Shown: positions 16,856 through 24,497 of the stretch, one piece after another
Position numbering within the stretch: the first letter of the stretch is position 1
How the letters are laid out: each line of letters starts with the position of its first letter
Assembly (NCBI GenBank): GCA_014799665.1
Contig: JAAVHP010000028.1
Location: forward strand, 1 to 64,000
Direction of reading: 5' to 3'
DNA: 64,000 bases
Origin: Clostridiales bacterium
GTDB lineage: Bacteria > Bacillota > Clostridia > Christensenellales > Pumilibacteraceae
Position numbers and translations under genes: made by a program
The notes under the pieces: generated by a model
What the model saw: the letters and a program-made list of their open reading frames with translations, nothing else
Told to the model about the DNA's origin: nothing
Databases searched by the model: none

Positions 16856-17002
16856 ATGGCTAATACGAAAAAGACTGCTTCCAAGAGCAATTCGACGCGC
16901 TGCTGCGGCGCCAAGAAGTCGAACAATGACGTTCAGGCTAAGAGCACCACGAGCAAGTCGACTACTCGCACTCAAAGCAAGAAGTCTACGACCGTTAAAT
17001 AA
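16856..17002 (+). CDS. 48-residue basic Lys/Ser/Thr-rich protein
   Basis: ATG 16856 to TAA 17000-17002, 48 residues. AAGGGGGAA lies 6 nt upstream, one of the strongest RBSs in the window. Composition is dominated by Lys, Ser and Thr, with a CCG motif near residue 16 and no hydrophobic core, so it is probably disordered and could bind nucleic acid, somewhat like small histone-H1-like tails. No family is recognised. The stop codon overlaps the first arm of a multi-branched RNA fold, and a terminator follows at 17260, so ORF and RNA share one transcript. Chance ORF cannot be excluded, but the RBS argues against it. Confidence 0.6.
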   Translation: MANTKKTASKSNSTRCCGAKKSNNDVQAKSTTSKSTTRTQSKKSTTVK

Positions 17003-17284
17003 ATTAGGCATGGTTTATCGAAGCAAGCTTCGATACCGCGCATTCCGTGCGCTCTCCACAGCACGCTGTGGAGAAACCTAATTTGTTCTCGGCGCATTTT
17101 TGCCTTTGCAAGCAAGCAAAAATGCTTCTCGAATAAAGTAAACTAATATTCTAATGGTTTACTACTTAGCGCCAAGACAAAAGGGTCCCACGTGTGCCAT
17201 TTTGTTGAGGGAATGACCTCGGCGCAAATCCACACTAACTAAATTTTTACGCAACGATCAGCCGAGCCACGCTCGGCTTTTCGC
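17001..17284 (+). ncRNA. structured RNA / 3' UTR with multi-branch junction and terminator
   Basis: AAATTAGG (17001-17008) pairs with CCTAATTT (17077-17084) and encloses three hairpins: TATCGAAG/CTTCGATA (17016-17035), GCGCA/TGCGC (17038-17052) and CTCCACAG/CTGTGGAG (17054-17073). A second part has GCATTTTTGC/GCAAAAATGC, AGTAAAC/GTTTACT and GACAAAAGG/CCATTTTGTT. GGCGC near 17091, GCGCC near 17176 and GGCGC near 17221 can pair in two alternative ways. It ends in an intrinsic terminator (AGCCGAGC/GCTCGGCT plus TTTT, 17260-17282), which fixes the + strand. It does not match tmRNA, RNase P, SRP or 6S features I know. Confidence 0.6.
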
Positions 17285-17299
17285 TTGTATAAAAATAGT

Positions 17300-17351
17300 A
17301 AAAAATCTTGATTTGCTAAACCGTCGGTTTAGTTGAACGGTAGGGTATCCG
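17300..17351 (+). repeat. CTAAACCGTCGGTTTAG repeat, copy A1
   Basis: About 52-bp unit: AAATCTTGATTTG, palindrome CTAAACCGTCGGTTTAG, then CGGTAGGGTATCC. Related copies at 17652-17703 (same strand), 28623-28674 and 29117-29168 (opposite strand). Confidence 0.75.
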
Positions 17352-17492
17352 AAAGTTTATAAACTTCATTAAAAATTTCGAATGAGCGCGCGACGAGTTT
17401 ATGGGCGAATAAGGATGCGGGCGGGCATTAGTTACTAAAAAATATTTTTGGGCTATTATGGGTTGACGACGGTCATGCGCAAGGGTAATAAT

Positions 17493-17573
17493 CCGTCATT
17501 CTGAGCAACGCGAAGAATCTCACTTTGATTAAACCTATCTTTTGAGATCCTTCGCTCACGCTCAGGATGACGG
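17493..17573. repeat. imperfect inverted repeat (GTCATTCTGAGC... type)
   Basis: CCGTCATTCTGAGC near 17493 is the inverse of GCTCAGGATGACGG ending near 17573, with GAAGAATCTCA / TGAGATCCTTC inside. Partial relatives lie at 17817-17850, 17900-17935 and 18046-18074. The 17285-18116 stretch holds only such repeats, including a C-rich CCTTCCCC unit at 17984-18030; I see no gene in it. Confidence 0.65.
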
Positions 17574-17651
17574 GAACAAAAGAAGTGTACAGTTTAACAA
17601 CAGCCCATTAATCAACTCGGCGGGTGAAATCGCACGCTCAAACTTTTTCGC

Positions 17652-17703
17652 ATAAATCTTGATTTACTAAACCGTCGGTTTACCGTCACGGTAGGGTATC
17701 CGG
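17652..17703 (+). repeat. CTAAACCGTCGGTTTA repeat, copy A2
   Basis: Same unit as 17300-17351, with ACTAAACCGTCGGTTTA and CGGTAGGGTATCC. The outer arm differs slightly. Confidence 0.75.
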
Positions 17704-18116
17704 AAATTTTCTTTCTTCATGCAAAATTCTGTCTCAGACCGCCAAAATAGGGTTGTTTTGGGATGCAATCGGTCAAAGAGTGGGGGTGAGTTATTTCTAA
17801 ACAACCTTGCGGCTACGCCAAAGATCCCTCGACGTTGCTCGGGATGATGATGGTTGATATTTTCTTTTTGATAATATCGTCATGACAAGCGCGGCTTTTA
17901 ATTCATCATCCCGACCGAAGCGGAGGAATCCAGCGGAACCCGCGCACTTTAACGGAATACATTTAAAAGGGTAATTAAGAATTGCCCTCATCCGCCCTTC
18001 GGGCACCTTCCCCATGCCCCCCCCCAGAGGGGAAGGCTAATAATTGAGATCCTTTGCTCTCGCTCAGGATGACAGGAATAGGGCTTCGTTTGCTCTTTTT
18101 TCCAATAACAATTAAA

Positions 18117-18204
18117 AAGCCGTATCGTAAGTTACATATCGATACGACTAAAACATTTAACACAAAAGTTTTTTGGTTACTTTTTTGCCTAAAAAAGTAA
18201 CAAG
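18117..18204. repeat. 3'-flank hairpin module, copy 2
   Basis: Two-part 3' module after the minus-strand gene at 18206. A palindrome based on GTTACTTTTTT/AAAAAAGTAAC (about 18164-18204) abuts the stop codon, followed by GTATCG/CGATAC (18122-18146). Compare 61654-61746, which shows the same order and similar sequence (AAGCCGTATCGA, then AAAGTTTTCTTG). Confidence 0.6.
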
Positions 18205-18205
18205 A

Positions 18206-19654
18206 TTAAATCAAACAACGGATAAGCCCGAGCGCGCTCAGGAACGCATACTTAAACTTCTTAAACCCGTCGGCATACCGCGCGGTAACGGTATCGGATG
18301 GAATATACTCGTTATCCGCGCCGACCTCAACGCTGTTACTTACAAACTGCGTTTCGATATAATCGTTAAGCACCCCGTTGAACGCCTCGCCGTCGATCAC
18401 GACCACGCTCTCGGTATCGATATGCGCGCTCCGCTCGTCAAGATTGAACGACCCGATTACGCTATACCTATTATCGACCGAGAACAGCTTAGCGTGCGTC
18501 TGGTCGTCCGTCATGTATTCGAGCAGGGTAATGCTGTTATTAATATAGTCCGCACGCGAATAATAATAGTCCGCATACGCCACATTCCGCGTATTATACA
18601 GCGAATTGGTTATGATTTTAAAACTTTTATTCGTTTGCGCTATCTCGCGGATCTCTTGTTTTTTATCATTTTGGAGCAGGGCGTACGGGGTAACTATGGT
18701 CGAGGTTTCGGCGTTTCGCATAAGATTGCAAACGGCTTGCCACACGATAGGGGATTTCTTTTTATCGCTTATCTTGTTCGATACGAACGTAACGCGGTCG
18801 ACGGCTGTGCCCTGTTTGGAGTAGTCGACCTCGGCGTTTGCGAACTCGCTCTTGGCATAGAACTCTTTGAACTGTTTTTCGTACTCGGCTTTTTTGTTCT
18901 CGGCGAACTTCTTGGACTTGATTCGGCGGGAAAGATTATCGGTTATCACGTGCTCGAAGTACCGAGTTGCCTGACCGCTCGCGCCGAACTCGCCGCTATT
19001 CGTGATCATGACTTCCATATCGAAGTTATCGAGATACCAGGAGCTGCCCATATTCACGCCGCCGACTATCACTGTCTCGCCGTCGACAATCGTCACTTTA
19101 TCGTGCATGAGCGTCATCAGTCCGCCCGGGTCGAGGATATTTGCTTCGTTAAAATAATACAGCTCGATATTATCGTGGCTCGAAACGATCTTGCCGAGCG
19201 CGCTAAGCTTGCCGTTCAGCCTACCGAACTTGCCGTCCAGCACTATCCTGACCTTGACTCCGCGGTCGGCGGCACGCACCAAAGCGGTAAAGAAATAAAA
19301 CGCATAGTCCTGTTTGCGCACGTCATAAACCATAAAATCGACGCTCTTTTTTGCGTCCTCGATAAGCCGCAGCCTGCGCGCAAACGAGCTCGCGCTCGAC
19401 GGCAACAACAGCGCACGTTCCTTATCTCTTTCGTCGGCTGCCTGCTGTTCAGCCGTCGCCGACAATGCCGCTCGCGTTATAATTACGTTATCGCGCTCGC
19501 TCACCGTCACGGTATCGGCGTACGGCAAAATCACGGCGAGCAAGAACCACAAAACCGACGCAACCAGGTAAAGCACGAGGGTAGTAACCACGAACCCGAC
19601 GCGCAATCTCGTTTCGTATAAAGCGATAGCTTTTTTGCGATAAAGCGTTTTCAT
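18206..19654 (-). CDS. phospholipase D-like / cardiolipin synthase-type protein
   Basis: About 482 residues from ATG 19654. One N-terminal TM helix (VGFVVTTLVLYLVASVLWFLLAVIL), then two PLD domains with HKD motifs: HDKVTIVDGETVIVGGVN (about residue 205) and HAKLFSVDNRYSVIGSFN (about residue 400). Members transfer phosphatidyl groups (cardiolipin synthesis) or hydrolyse phosphodiesters at the membrane. The single N-terminal TM and spacing between HKD motifs fit the Cls-like group, but substrate cannot be read. A -10 TATAAT about 16 nt before the ATG implies a very short leader without RBS. It is divergent from the ferritin-like gene. Confidence 0.85.
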   Translation of the reverse strand: MKTLYRKKAIALYETRLRVGFVVTTLVLYLVASVLWFLLAVILPYADTVTVSERDNVIITRAALSATAEQQAADERDKERALLLPSSASSFARRLRLIEDAKKSVDFMVYDVRKQDYAFYFFTALVRAADRGVKVRIVLDGKFGRLNGKLSALGKIVSSHDNIELYYFNEANILDPGGLMTLMHDKVTIVDGETVIVGGVNMGSSWYLDNFDMEVMITNSGEFGASGQATRYFEHVITDNLSRRIKSKKFAENKKAEYEKQFKEFYAKSEFANAEVDYSKQGTAVDRVTFVSNKISDKKKSPIVWQAVCNLMRNAETSTIVTPYALLQNDKKQEIREIAQTNKSFKIITNSLYNTRNVAYADYYYSRADYINNSITLLEYMTDDQTHAKLFSVDNRYSVIGSFNLDERSAHIDTESVVVIDGEAFNGVLNDYIETQFVSNSVEVGADNEYIPSDTVTARYADGFKKFKYAFLSALGLIRCLI

Positions 19655-19770
19655 AAATAGTTCTTGAAATATTATACAGTACGGCAACAAAAAATACAAG
19701 CAATTTACGGCATTTGAATAAATACGTTTTTGCGGGCAATAATTTCATGTAACATTACGGAGGTAATATA

Positions 19771-21027
19771 ATGAATCCATTTAACGAAAAACCGTGCAAA
19801 ATCGAAAAGTGCGTAGCCGATTGGCGTAAGCTTTATCCCACCGCGTACGACAAGAACGCCACCGACGCGTACACTAAGGTTCGCACGATCCTGCTCAACG
19901 GCGCCGAGTTCGAGGAATCCTGGTTCATGCACCAGCTCGCGCGGCACACCGCCGACAACAATCTTCGCCGCGACGTCGCGTTCCTGCGCAGGCTCGAACA
20001 GCAACAGCAAAAGCGCATTTCGTACTTCAAGCCCAAGGACGAAACGCTGCTAGAAACGACCATTTCATACGAACAGCTTGCCGTCGACCTCACCGCCACG
20101 CTCTCGCAAACCGAAAGCAACAAGTACGTTAAAGCCGCGCTCGACTTCGCGCTCCTCGAAGACTTCGACCACCTTTACAGGTTCAGCGACCTACTCGAAA
20201 TGGAGCAAGGCATAGCGGGCGAGAAGCTCGTCGGCTCGTACACCGAAATCATGCCGGGTCGCCCGACGATTGCCGAGCACCGCCACCCGTTCGACGACGT
20301 GCGCCGCCCGATCGCTCCCAACGCGCCGCTCGCGACCAAGCTCCACACCATGATAATCACCGCCGCCGAACAGCAAACCATGAACTACTATATGAACCTC
20401 GGCACGTTCTATCCCACGTCGGATATCGGGCGCAAGCTGTTCCTCGAAATCGGCATGATAGAAGAACAGCACGTAACGCAGTACGAATCGCTCATGGACC
20501 CCACCGCCACCTGGCTCGAATGCCTACTCATGCACGAGTACTGCGAGTGCTACCTCTACTACTCGGCAATGAGCGAGGAGACCGACGAGGTCGCGAAAAA
20601 GATTTGGACGTCGCACTTCGAGCAAGAGCTCGCGCACCTGCACTACGCCGCCGACCTTCTCCAAAAATACGAGGGTAAGGAATGGGCGCAGGTCATTCCC
20701 AACGCCGAGTTCCCCACGCTTTTGACCTTCAACGACAACTGCGAAAAGAACAAGCACTATATCCGCAATATCTTAAAGAACACCGTAAACAACACCTCGG
20801 TGCTCGAAGAATACACCGATTTGAGCAACGTGCCCGACGATTACGAATACTTTAAGTACAACGGCACGGTAAACAAAACTCCGTCCGCCGTCGCCAGCCA
20901 CAAGGTGATAGACAACTATATAGCCGAGTTTGGCGAAGATTACCGCTTTACGGTGGCGGAACACCCCGTTAAAGCCCTGCGCAACCGCAAAGAGGACAAT
21001 ACCGAGCTCGCTCGCAAGAAGCAGTAA
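19771..21027 (+). CDS. ferritin-like (putative di-iron) protein
   Basis: 418 residues, all-helical and cytosolic. Central segments carry E-x-x-H patterns expected of a ferritin-like four-helix bundle: EEQHVTQYESLMDP (about 232-245), HEYCECYLYYSAMSEETD (about 254-271) and FEQELAHLHYAADLL (about 280-294). These could ligate two metal ions. I do not recognise a named family. AGGAGG-type RBS (GGAGGT) precedes the ATG at 19771. The gene is followed directly by three parS sites. The codons are strongly C-rich at third positions, fitting lagging orientation left of oriC. Function unknown; oxidative stress or iron/Mn handling is inference. Confidence 0.65.
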   Translation: MNPFNEKPCKIEKCVADWRKLYPTAYDKNATDAYTKVRTILLNGAEFEESWFMHQLARHTADNNLRRDVAFLRRLEQQQQKRISYFKPKDETLLETTISYEQLAVDLTATLSQTESNKYVKAALDFALLEDFDHLYRFSDLLEMEQGIAGEKLVGSYTEIMPGRPTIAEHRHPFDDVRRPIAPNAPLATKLHTMIITAAEQQTMNYYMNLGTFYPTSDIGRKLFLEIGMIEEQHVTQYESLMDPTATWLECLLMHEYCECYLYYSAMSEETDEVAKKIWTSHFEQELAHLHYAADLLQKYEGKEWAQVIPNAEFPTLLTFNDNCEKNKHYIRNILKNTVNNTSVLEEYTDLSNVPDDYEYFKYNGTVNKTPSAVASHKVIDNYIAEFGEDYRFTVAEHPVKALRNRKEDNTELARKKQ

Positions 21028-21029
21028 GG

Positions 21030-21045
21030 CGTTCCACGTGGAACA
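21030..21045. promoter_or_regulatory. parS site 1
   Basis: CGTTCCACGTGGAACA, one mismatch from the palindromic parS consensus TGTTNCACGTGNAACA that ParB/Spo0J binds. Confidence 0.85.
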
Positions 21046-21112
21046 TTTTTAACGCTCGCCGTTCGGTTTTTCGACTTATTATAAATCAATTCCCACAAAT
21101 TACGGCAAAAAT

Positions 21113-21128
21113 TGTTTCACGTGGAACA
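21113..21128. promoter_or_regulatory. parS site 2
   Basis: TGTTTCACGTGGAACA, a full parS match between the ferritin-like gene and parB. Confidence 0.93.
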
Positions 21129-21176
21129 AAAATTGCCGCCCGACGATCTTTTTCGGGTGGCATTTGCTTTTAAAAT

Positions 21177-21192
21177 TGTTTCACGTGGAACA
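21177..21192. promoter_or_regulatory. parS site 3
   Basis: TGTTTCACGTGGAACA, identical to site 2, ending two bases before the parB stop codon. Confidence 0.93.
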
Positions 21193-21194
21193 GT

Positions 21195-22073
21195 TTATGC
21201 CTTGTAGTTTTGCTCCAAGTAACTGAGCATACTCTCCAAACGGCTGAGGTCGTCGGGGGTGTAGTAGTCTATAAATATGCGCCCCTTATTGTCGTTACCG
21301 AGCAATGTGACCTTGGTGCCGAACGTGCGCTGCATACGAACGACCATATCTTTGAGTTCGAGGCTTTGCTTGACGGGCTCCGCTTTCTTTTTGGGGTTTA
21401 TAGCGTTCTTTACGAGCTTTTCGAAGTCGCGCACGTTCATTTTGTCGTCGCAACCCTTTTGGGCAAGCTCGAATTGAAGCTCGGGGTCTTGAACGACTAC
21501 CAAGCAACGCGCATGACCTGCGGACAGCCGTCCGTCCTCTACAAGCTTTTGCACGGGGGCGGAAAGGTCGATAAGGCGCAAAAGGTTGGCGACGGTGGGG
21601 CGAGCCTTGCCGATACGCTCGGCGGCTTCTTCCTGCGTGTAGCCGTAGTCGTCCATAAGCTTGCGTATGGCTCGCGCCACTTCGAGGGGGTTAAGGTCCT
21701 CGCGCTGAATGTTTTCGATAAGCGACAGCTCGTCGATTTGCACGGGGGTGCATTCGCGAACACACACGGGCACGGAAATGAGCCCTGCGGCGGTGGCGGC
21801 GCGGTAACGGCGTTCGCCCGCGATTATCATGTACCGACCGTCTTCCTTGGGCGTGACGATAAGCGGGGTAATAACGCCGTGCTTTTTAATGCTCGAAACG
21901 AGGGCGGTGAGCGCTTCTTCGTTAAACTGTTTACGCGGCTGATCAACGTTGGGGTCGATATTGGACAGCAGCATTTCCGAGGTTTCGGTCGAGTTGATGA
22001 CCGATTCTTCTTCGATATCGCTGAGTAGTGCGCCCAATCCGCGCCCGAGACCGCTTTTTCTTACCATAGACAT
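21195..22073 (-). CDS. parB: chromosome partitioning protein ParB/Spo0J
   Basis: 292 residues, full length. The start KSGLGRGLGALLSD is diagnostic. The CTPase/ParB-N domain has QPRKQFNEEALTALVSSIKKHGVITPLIV and the arginine motif GERRYRAA; ENIQREDLNPLEVA follows, then the HTH (TQEEAAERIGKARPTVANLLRLI). It loads as a clamp at parS and recruits SMC for origin segregation. Three parS sites lie within 165 bp of its 3' end. GGAG is 7 nt before the first ATG. The usual parA (soj) partner upstream is missing; a divergent operon is there instead. Confidence 0.96.
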   Translation of the reverse strand: MSMVRKSGLGRGLGALLSDIEEESVINSTETSEMLLSNIDPNVDQPRKQFNEEALTALVSSIKKHGVITPLIVTPKEDGRYMIIAGERRYRAATAAGLISVPVCVRECTPVQIDELSLIENIQREDLNPLEVARAIRKLMDDYGYTQEEAAERIGKARPTVANLLRLIDLSAPVQKLVEDGRLSAGHARCLVVVQDPELQFELAQKGCDDKMNVRDFEKLVKNAINPKKKAEPVKQSLELKDMVVRMQRTFGTKVTLLGNDNKGRIFIDYYTPDDLSRLESMLSYLEQNYKA

Positions 22074-22184
22074 AGTGTTTCTCCGTGTTTGATTTAATAT
22101 AGTTTTTATATATTATAATAGTAGCGCTCAAATAAGTCAACCGATTTGGCGGCGCGTAAACTTGGTTTATGAGTTTCATATGAC

Positions 22185-22213
22185 TTGACAAACGCATTTA
22201 AATGATATATAAT
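22185..22213 (+). promoter_or_regulatory. sigma-A promoter
   Basis: TTGACA (22185-22190), 17-nt spacer, TATAAT (22208-22213). It drives the 22251-26013 operon. Confidence 0.85.
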
Positions 22214-22250
22214 TCATAAAAGCTATTTGCAAGAAGGATAGGTACACGGT

Positions 22251-23816
22251 TTGGATATTACAAGCTCCAACAGCCTTTGGAAAGATTACGACGTAGCGGC
22301 GCTACCGCTCAACGAGTCGGCGCTCTCGGGAAAAATCGAAAACGGCATTACCGTTCGCGAATATTATTTCGACGGCTACACCACTGTCGACGGCAGGGTG
22401 CGGGCTTTTATAAAGATTTACGAGAACGCGGGCGATAAGGGAACTATCCTGTACATGGGCGGCACAAACGGCGAATACGGTAGCGAATTCATATCGTCGT
22501 TCTGCGAGCGCGGCTACACCGTCGCCGTTCTCGACTATTTGGGAAAAACCGAGAGCCTTGCGCACTACACGCTTTATCCCAAGTCGCTCGAACATTGCAA
22601 CAGCCGCGGCGCGGAAAAATTCGAAATTACGGACGACGCGCTGCACAGCCGCTGGTATATTTGGACCTGCCTTGCGCGCCGCGCCGCATATCTTCTTAAA
22701 ACTAAGTACGGCGGCAAGCTTTTCGCGGTGGGCGAGGGGCTGGGCGGCACTTCCGTTTACAAGCTTGCGGCATTCGATGACGGAATAAGCGCGTGCGCTA
22801 CGCTCCTTAACATTATTCCTGCTGTGTCGGGCGAGGGCAACGGCATGATAAACTATCACGCGTCGCTCGAAAACTACGCCTACGCGTCAGTCTGCAAGGT
22901 GCCTATGTACATGGCTGTCGCGTCTAATGCGGAGGACGGCTCTCTCGACGATATGTCGGAGCTTGCCGGCGACACCGCTTCGCTCAAATGTTTCAGAGTG
23001 ATCGAACGCGCGTTCTCGTGCGGTATCGGCGCGGTATTCGGCGAGCTCGACAGCTTTTTCACTACGCAGTACGACAGACCGATAATAAAGCCCGTTATCA
23101 AGGCGTCAAACTCAGAGGGCAATCTGTATTTCAATATCACGCTCGGCAAGGACGAAGCCGACGAGAACCATTACGATCTCGACCTTTACGTAGCGTTCTG
23201 CATAGATATACCGCAGTACCGCAATTGGATGAAGCTCAAAACGATCGGGCTCGGCGACACGTTCATGGCGAACATCAACGTTTGCCAAGCCGATAAACCC
23301 ATTTACGCGTTCGCAAACGTAAAAACAGGCGACGGCATGATCATATCCACGCCGATACTTTCGGTCCTGCCCAAATCGCTCGGCATTGCCGGGCGCGCGG
23401 GTGTAAGCCACCGCCGCATTTACGAGGGCAGTATGGGCATGGACGGCTGGATAGCCCGCCGCAACGGCAAGCTCGCGCTCGTAAAGGGTCCGTACGACAT
23501 TGACGGCATAACGAGCGACAACGGCTCGCTCATAACATTCAAGCCGGGCGATCCGCTTTTCAGGGTTCCCGCCGACACTTTGCTCCAACTGATGCTCAGC
23601 GGCAAGCCGCAAACGATAACAGTCACGGTAAGCGACAAGCAAAACTCATATTCCTGCCAAGTCGAAATAACCAATACCGAGGACTGGCATAACTTCTCGC
23701 TGTCGCACATGAACTTCAAGAGCGCGAACGGTCCGCTTTTCGACTGGTCGCAAATACTTATTCTCGAACTCACTTCCGACGAAAACTTCGTAATAGGCTC
23801 AGTGCTTTGGGTATAG
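22251..23816 (+). CDS. alpha/beta-hydrolase-fold protein lacking the nucleophile, plus beta domain
   Basis: 521 residues, TTG start after AAGAAGGA. Residues about 60-280 follow an alpha/beta hydrolase plan (GTILYMGGTNGEYGSEFISSFCERGYTVAVLDYLGKTES). The nucleophile elbow reads VGEGLGG, so Gly replaces the usual Ser; it is probably inactive. The C-terminal half is beta-rich (FKPGDPLFRVPADTLLQL; GSVLWV) and resembles a carbohydrate-binding-type sandwich. There is no signal peptide. It is first in an operon with signal peptidase, DegV and RsmG, one nucleotide before lepB. Role unknown; a binding or scaffold function is inferred. Confidence 0.6.
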   Translation: MDITSSNSLWKDYDVAALPLNESALSGKIENGITVREYYFDGYTTVDGRVRAFIKIYENAGDKGTILYMGGTNGEYGSEFISSFCERGYTVAVLDYLGKTESLAHYTLYPKSLEHCNSRGAEKFEITDDALHSRWYIWTCLARRAAYLLKTKYGGKLFAVGEGLGGTSVYKLAAFDDGISACATLLNIIPAVSGEGNGMINYHASLENYAYASVCKVPMYMAVASNAEDGSLDDMSELAGDTASLKCFRVIERAFSCGIGAVFGELDSFFTTQYDRPIIKPVIKASNSEGNLYFNITLGKDEADENHYDLDLYVAFCIDIPQYRNWMKLKTIGLGDTFMANINVCQADKPIYAFANVKTGDGMIISTPILSVLPKSLGIAGRAGVSHRRIYEGSMGMDGWIARRNGKLALVKGPYDIDGITSDNGSLITFKPGDPLFRVPADTLLQLMLSGKPQTITVTVSDKQNSYSCQVEITNTEDWHNFSLSHMNFKSANGPLFDWSQILILELTSDENFVIGSVLWV

Positions 23817-23817
23817 C

Positions 23818-24465
23818 ATGAACAGTGAAATAAACAGCGGCGAAGCGCTTCTCGACCAAAAAGACAAGCAGTCGAACGGTTTTCTGTACGCGATTATTTT
23901 CTTTCTGGTTGCGGTAATTTTAGTCCTGCAATTTATCGCATTGCAGCCGATCGACGGCGAAAGCATGGAAAACACGCTTCACGACAAGCAGGTTTGTTTG
24001 GTCCTACGCGGTATTCCGTTCAAAACCAATCGCGGCGATATCGTCACTATTAATACCGCCGAAAAAGGCGAAGCCGATCATATAATAATAAAACGTGTAG
24101 TAGCAATAGAGGGCGATCGACTTATATTCATGACCGACGAAACGGGCACGTACGTGGACCTGTATATCTGCGAGAACGGCGCGGACCGCTTCACTCTCAA
24201 AGATGAGCCGTATATCCGCGAGCGTATGTTGGACTCTGCTTCCGTATATTCAAAAGTCACTATTCTTAGCTACACCTCGTCGCTTACCGAACTCGACGCT
24301 TCCGACGAAACCGCAATATCCGGCTTAACCGATTTCATAATCGAAGTACCCGATAACAGCATTTACTTCCTCGGCGACAACCGCAACGTTTCGCGCGACA
24401 GCCGCTATTACGGCACACGTACCACCGATAAAATAACGTCAAAAGTTATAAGCACACTTAATTAA
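23818..24465 (+). CDS. lepB: type I signal peptidase
   Basis: 215 residues. One N-terminal TM helix (FLYAIIFFLVAVILVLQFIAL), then box B with catalytic Ser (DGESMENTL), box D with the Lys base (HIIIKRVVAIEGD) and box E (FLGDNRNVSRDSRYYG). It cleaves signal peptides of secreted proteins at the outer face of the membrane. The insert between boxes D and E is longer than in short Firmicutes SipS-type enzymes. It lies one nucleotide after the pseudo-hydrolase gene, so they are translationally linked. Confidence 0.93.
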   Translation: MNSEINSGEALLDQKDKQSNGFLYAIIFFLVAVILVLQFIALQPIDGESMENTLHDKQVCLVLRGIPFKTNRGDIVTINTAEKGEADHIIIKRVVAIEGDRLIFMTDETGTYVDLYICENGADRFTLKDEPYIRERMLDSASVYSKVTILSYTSSLTELDASDETAISGLTDFIIEVPDNSIYFLGDNRNVSRDSRYYGTRTTDKITSKVISTLN

Positions 24466-24497
24466 ATATATTTTTATAACTATTCACAGGTGAAGAA

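Noticed and set aside
17001..17284. 6S RNA, RNase P RNA, tmRNA or SRP RNA
   Set aside because: I looked for their conserved cores (for example the GGAAGCAG-like SRP loop, tmRNA tRNA-like ends, RNase P GAGGAAAGTCC) and did not find them.
17285..18160. CRISPR array among the repeats
   Set aside because: Repeats are few, unevenly spaced and in both orientations, with no equal spacers and no cas genes.
18173..19621. 482-codon + strand ORF opposite the PLD gene
   Set aside because: Antisense shadow; the minus-strand frame has both HKD motifs and a TM helix.
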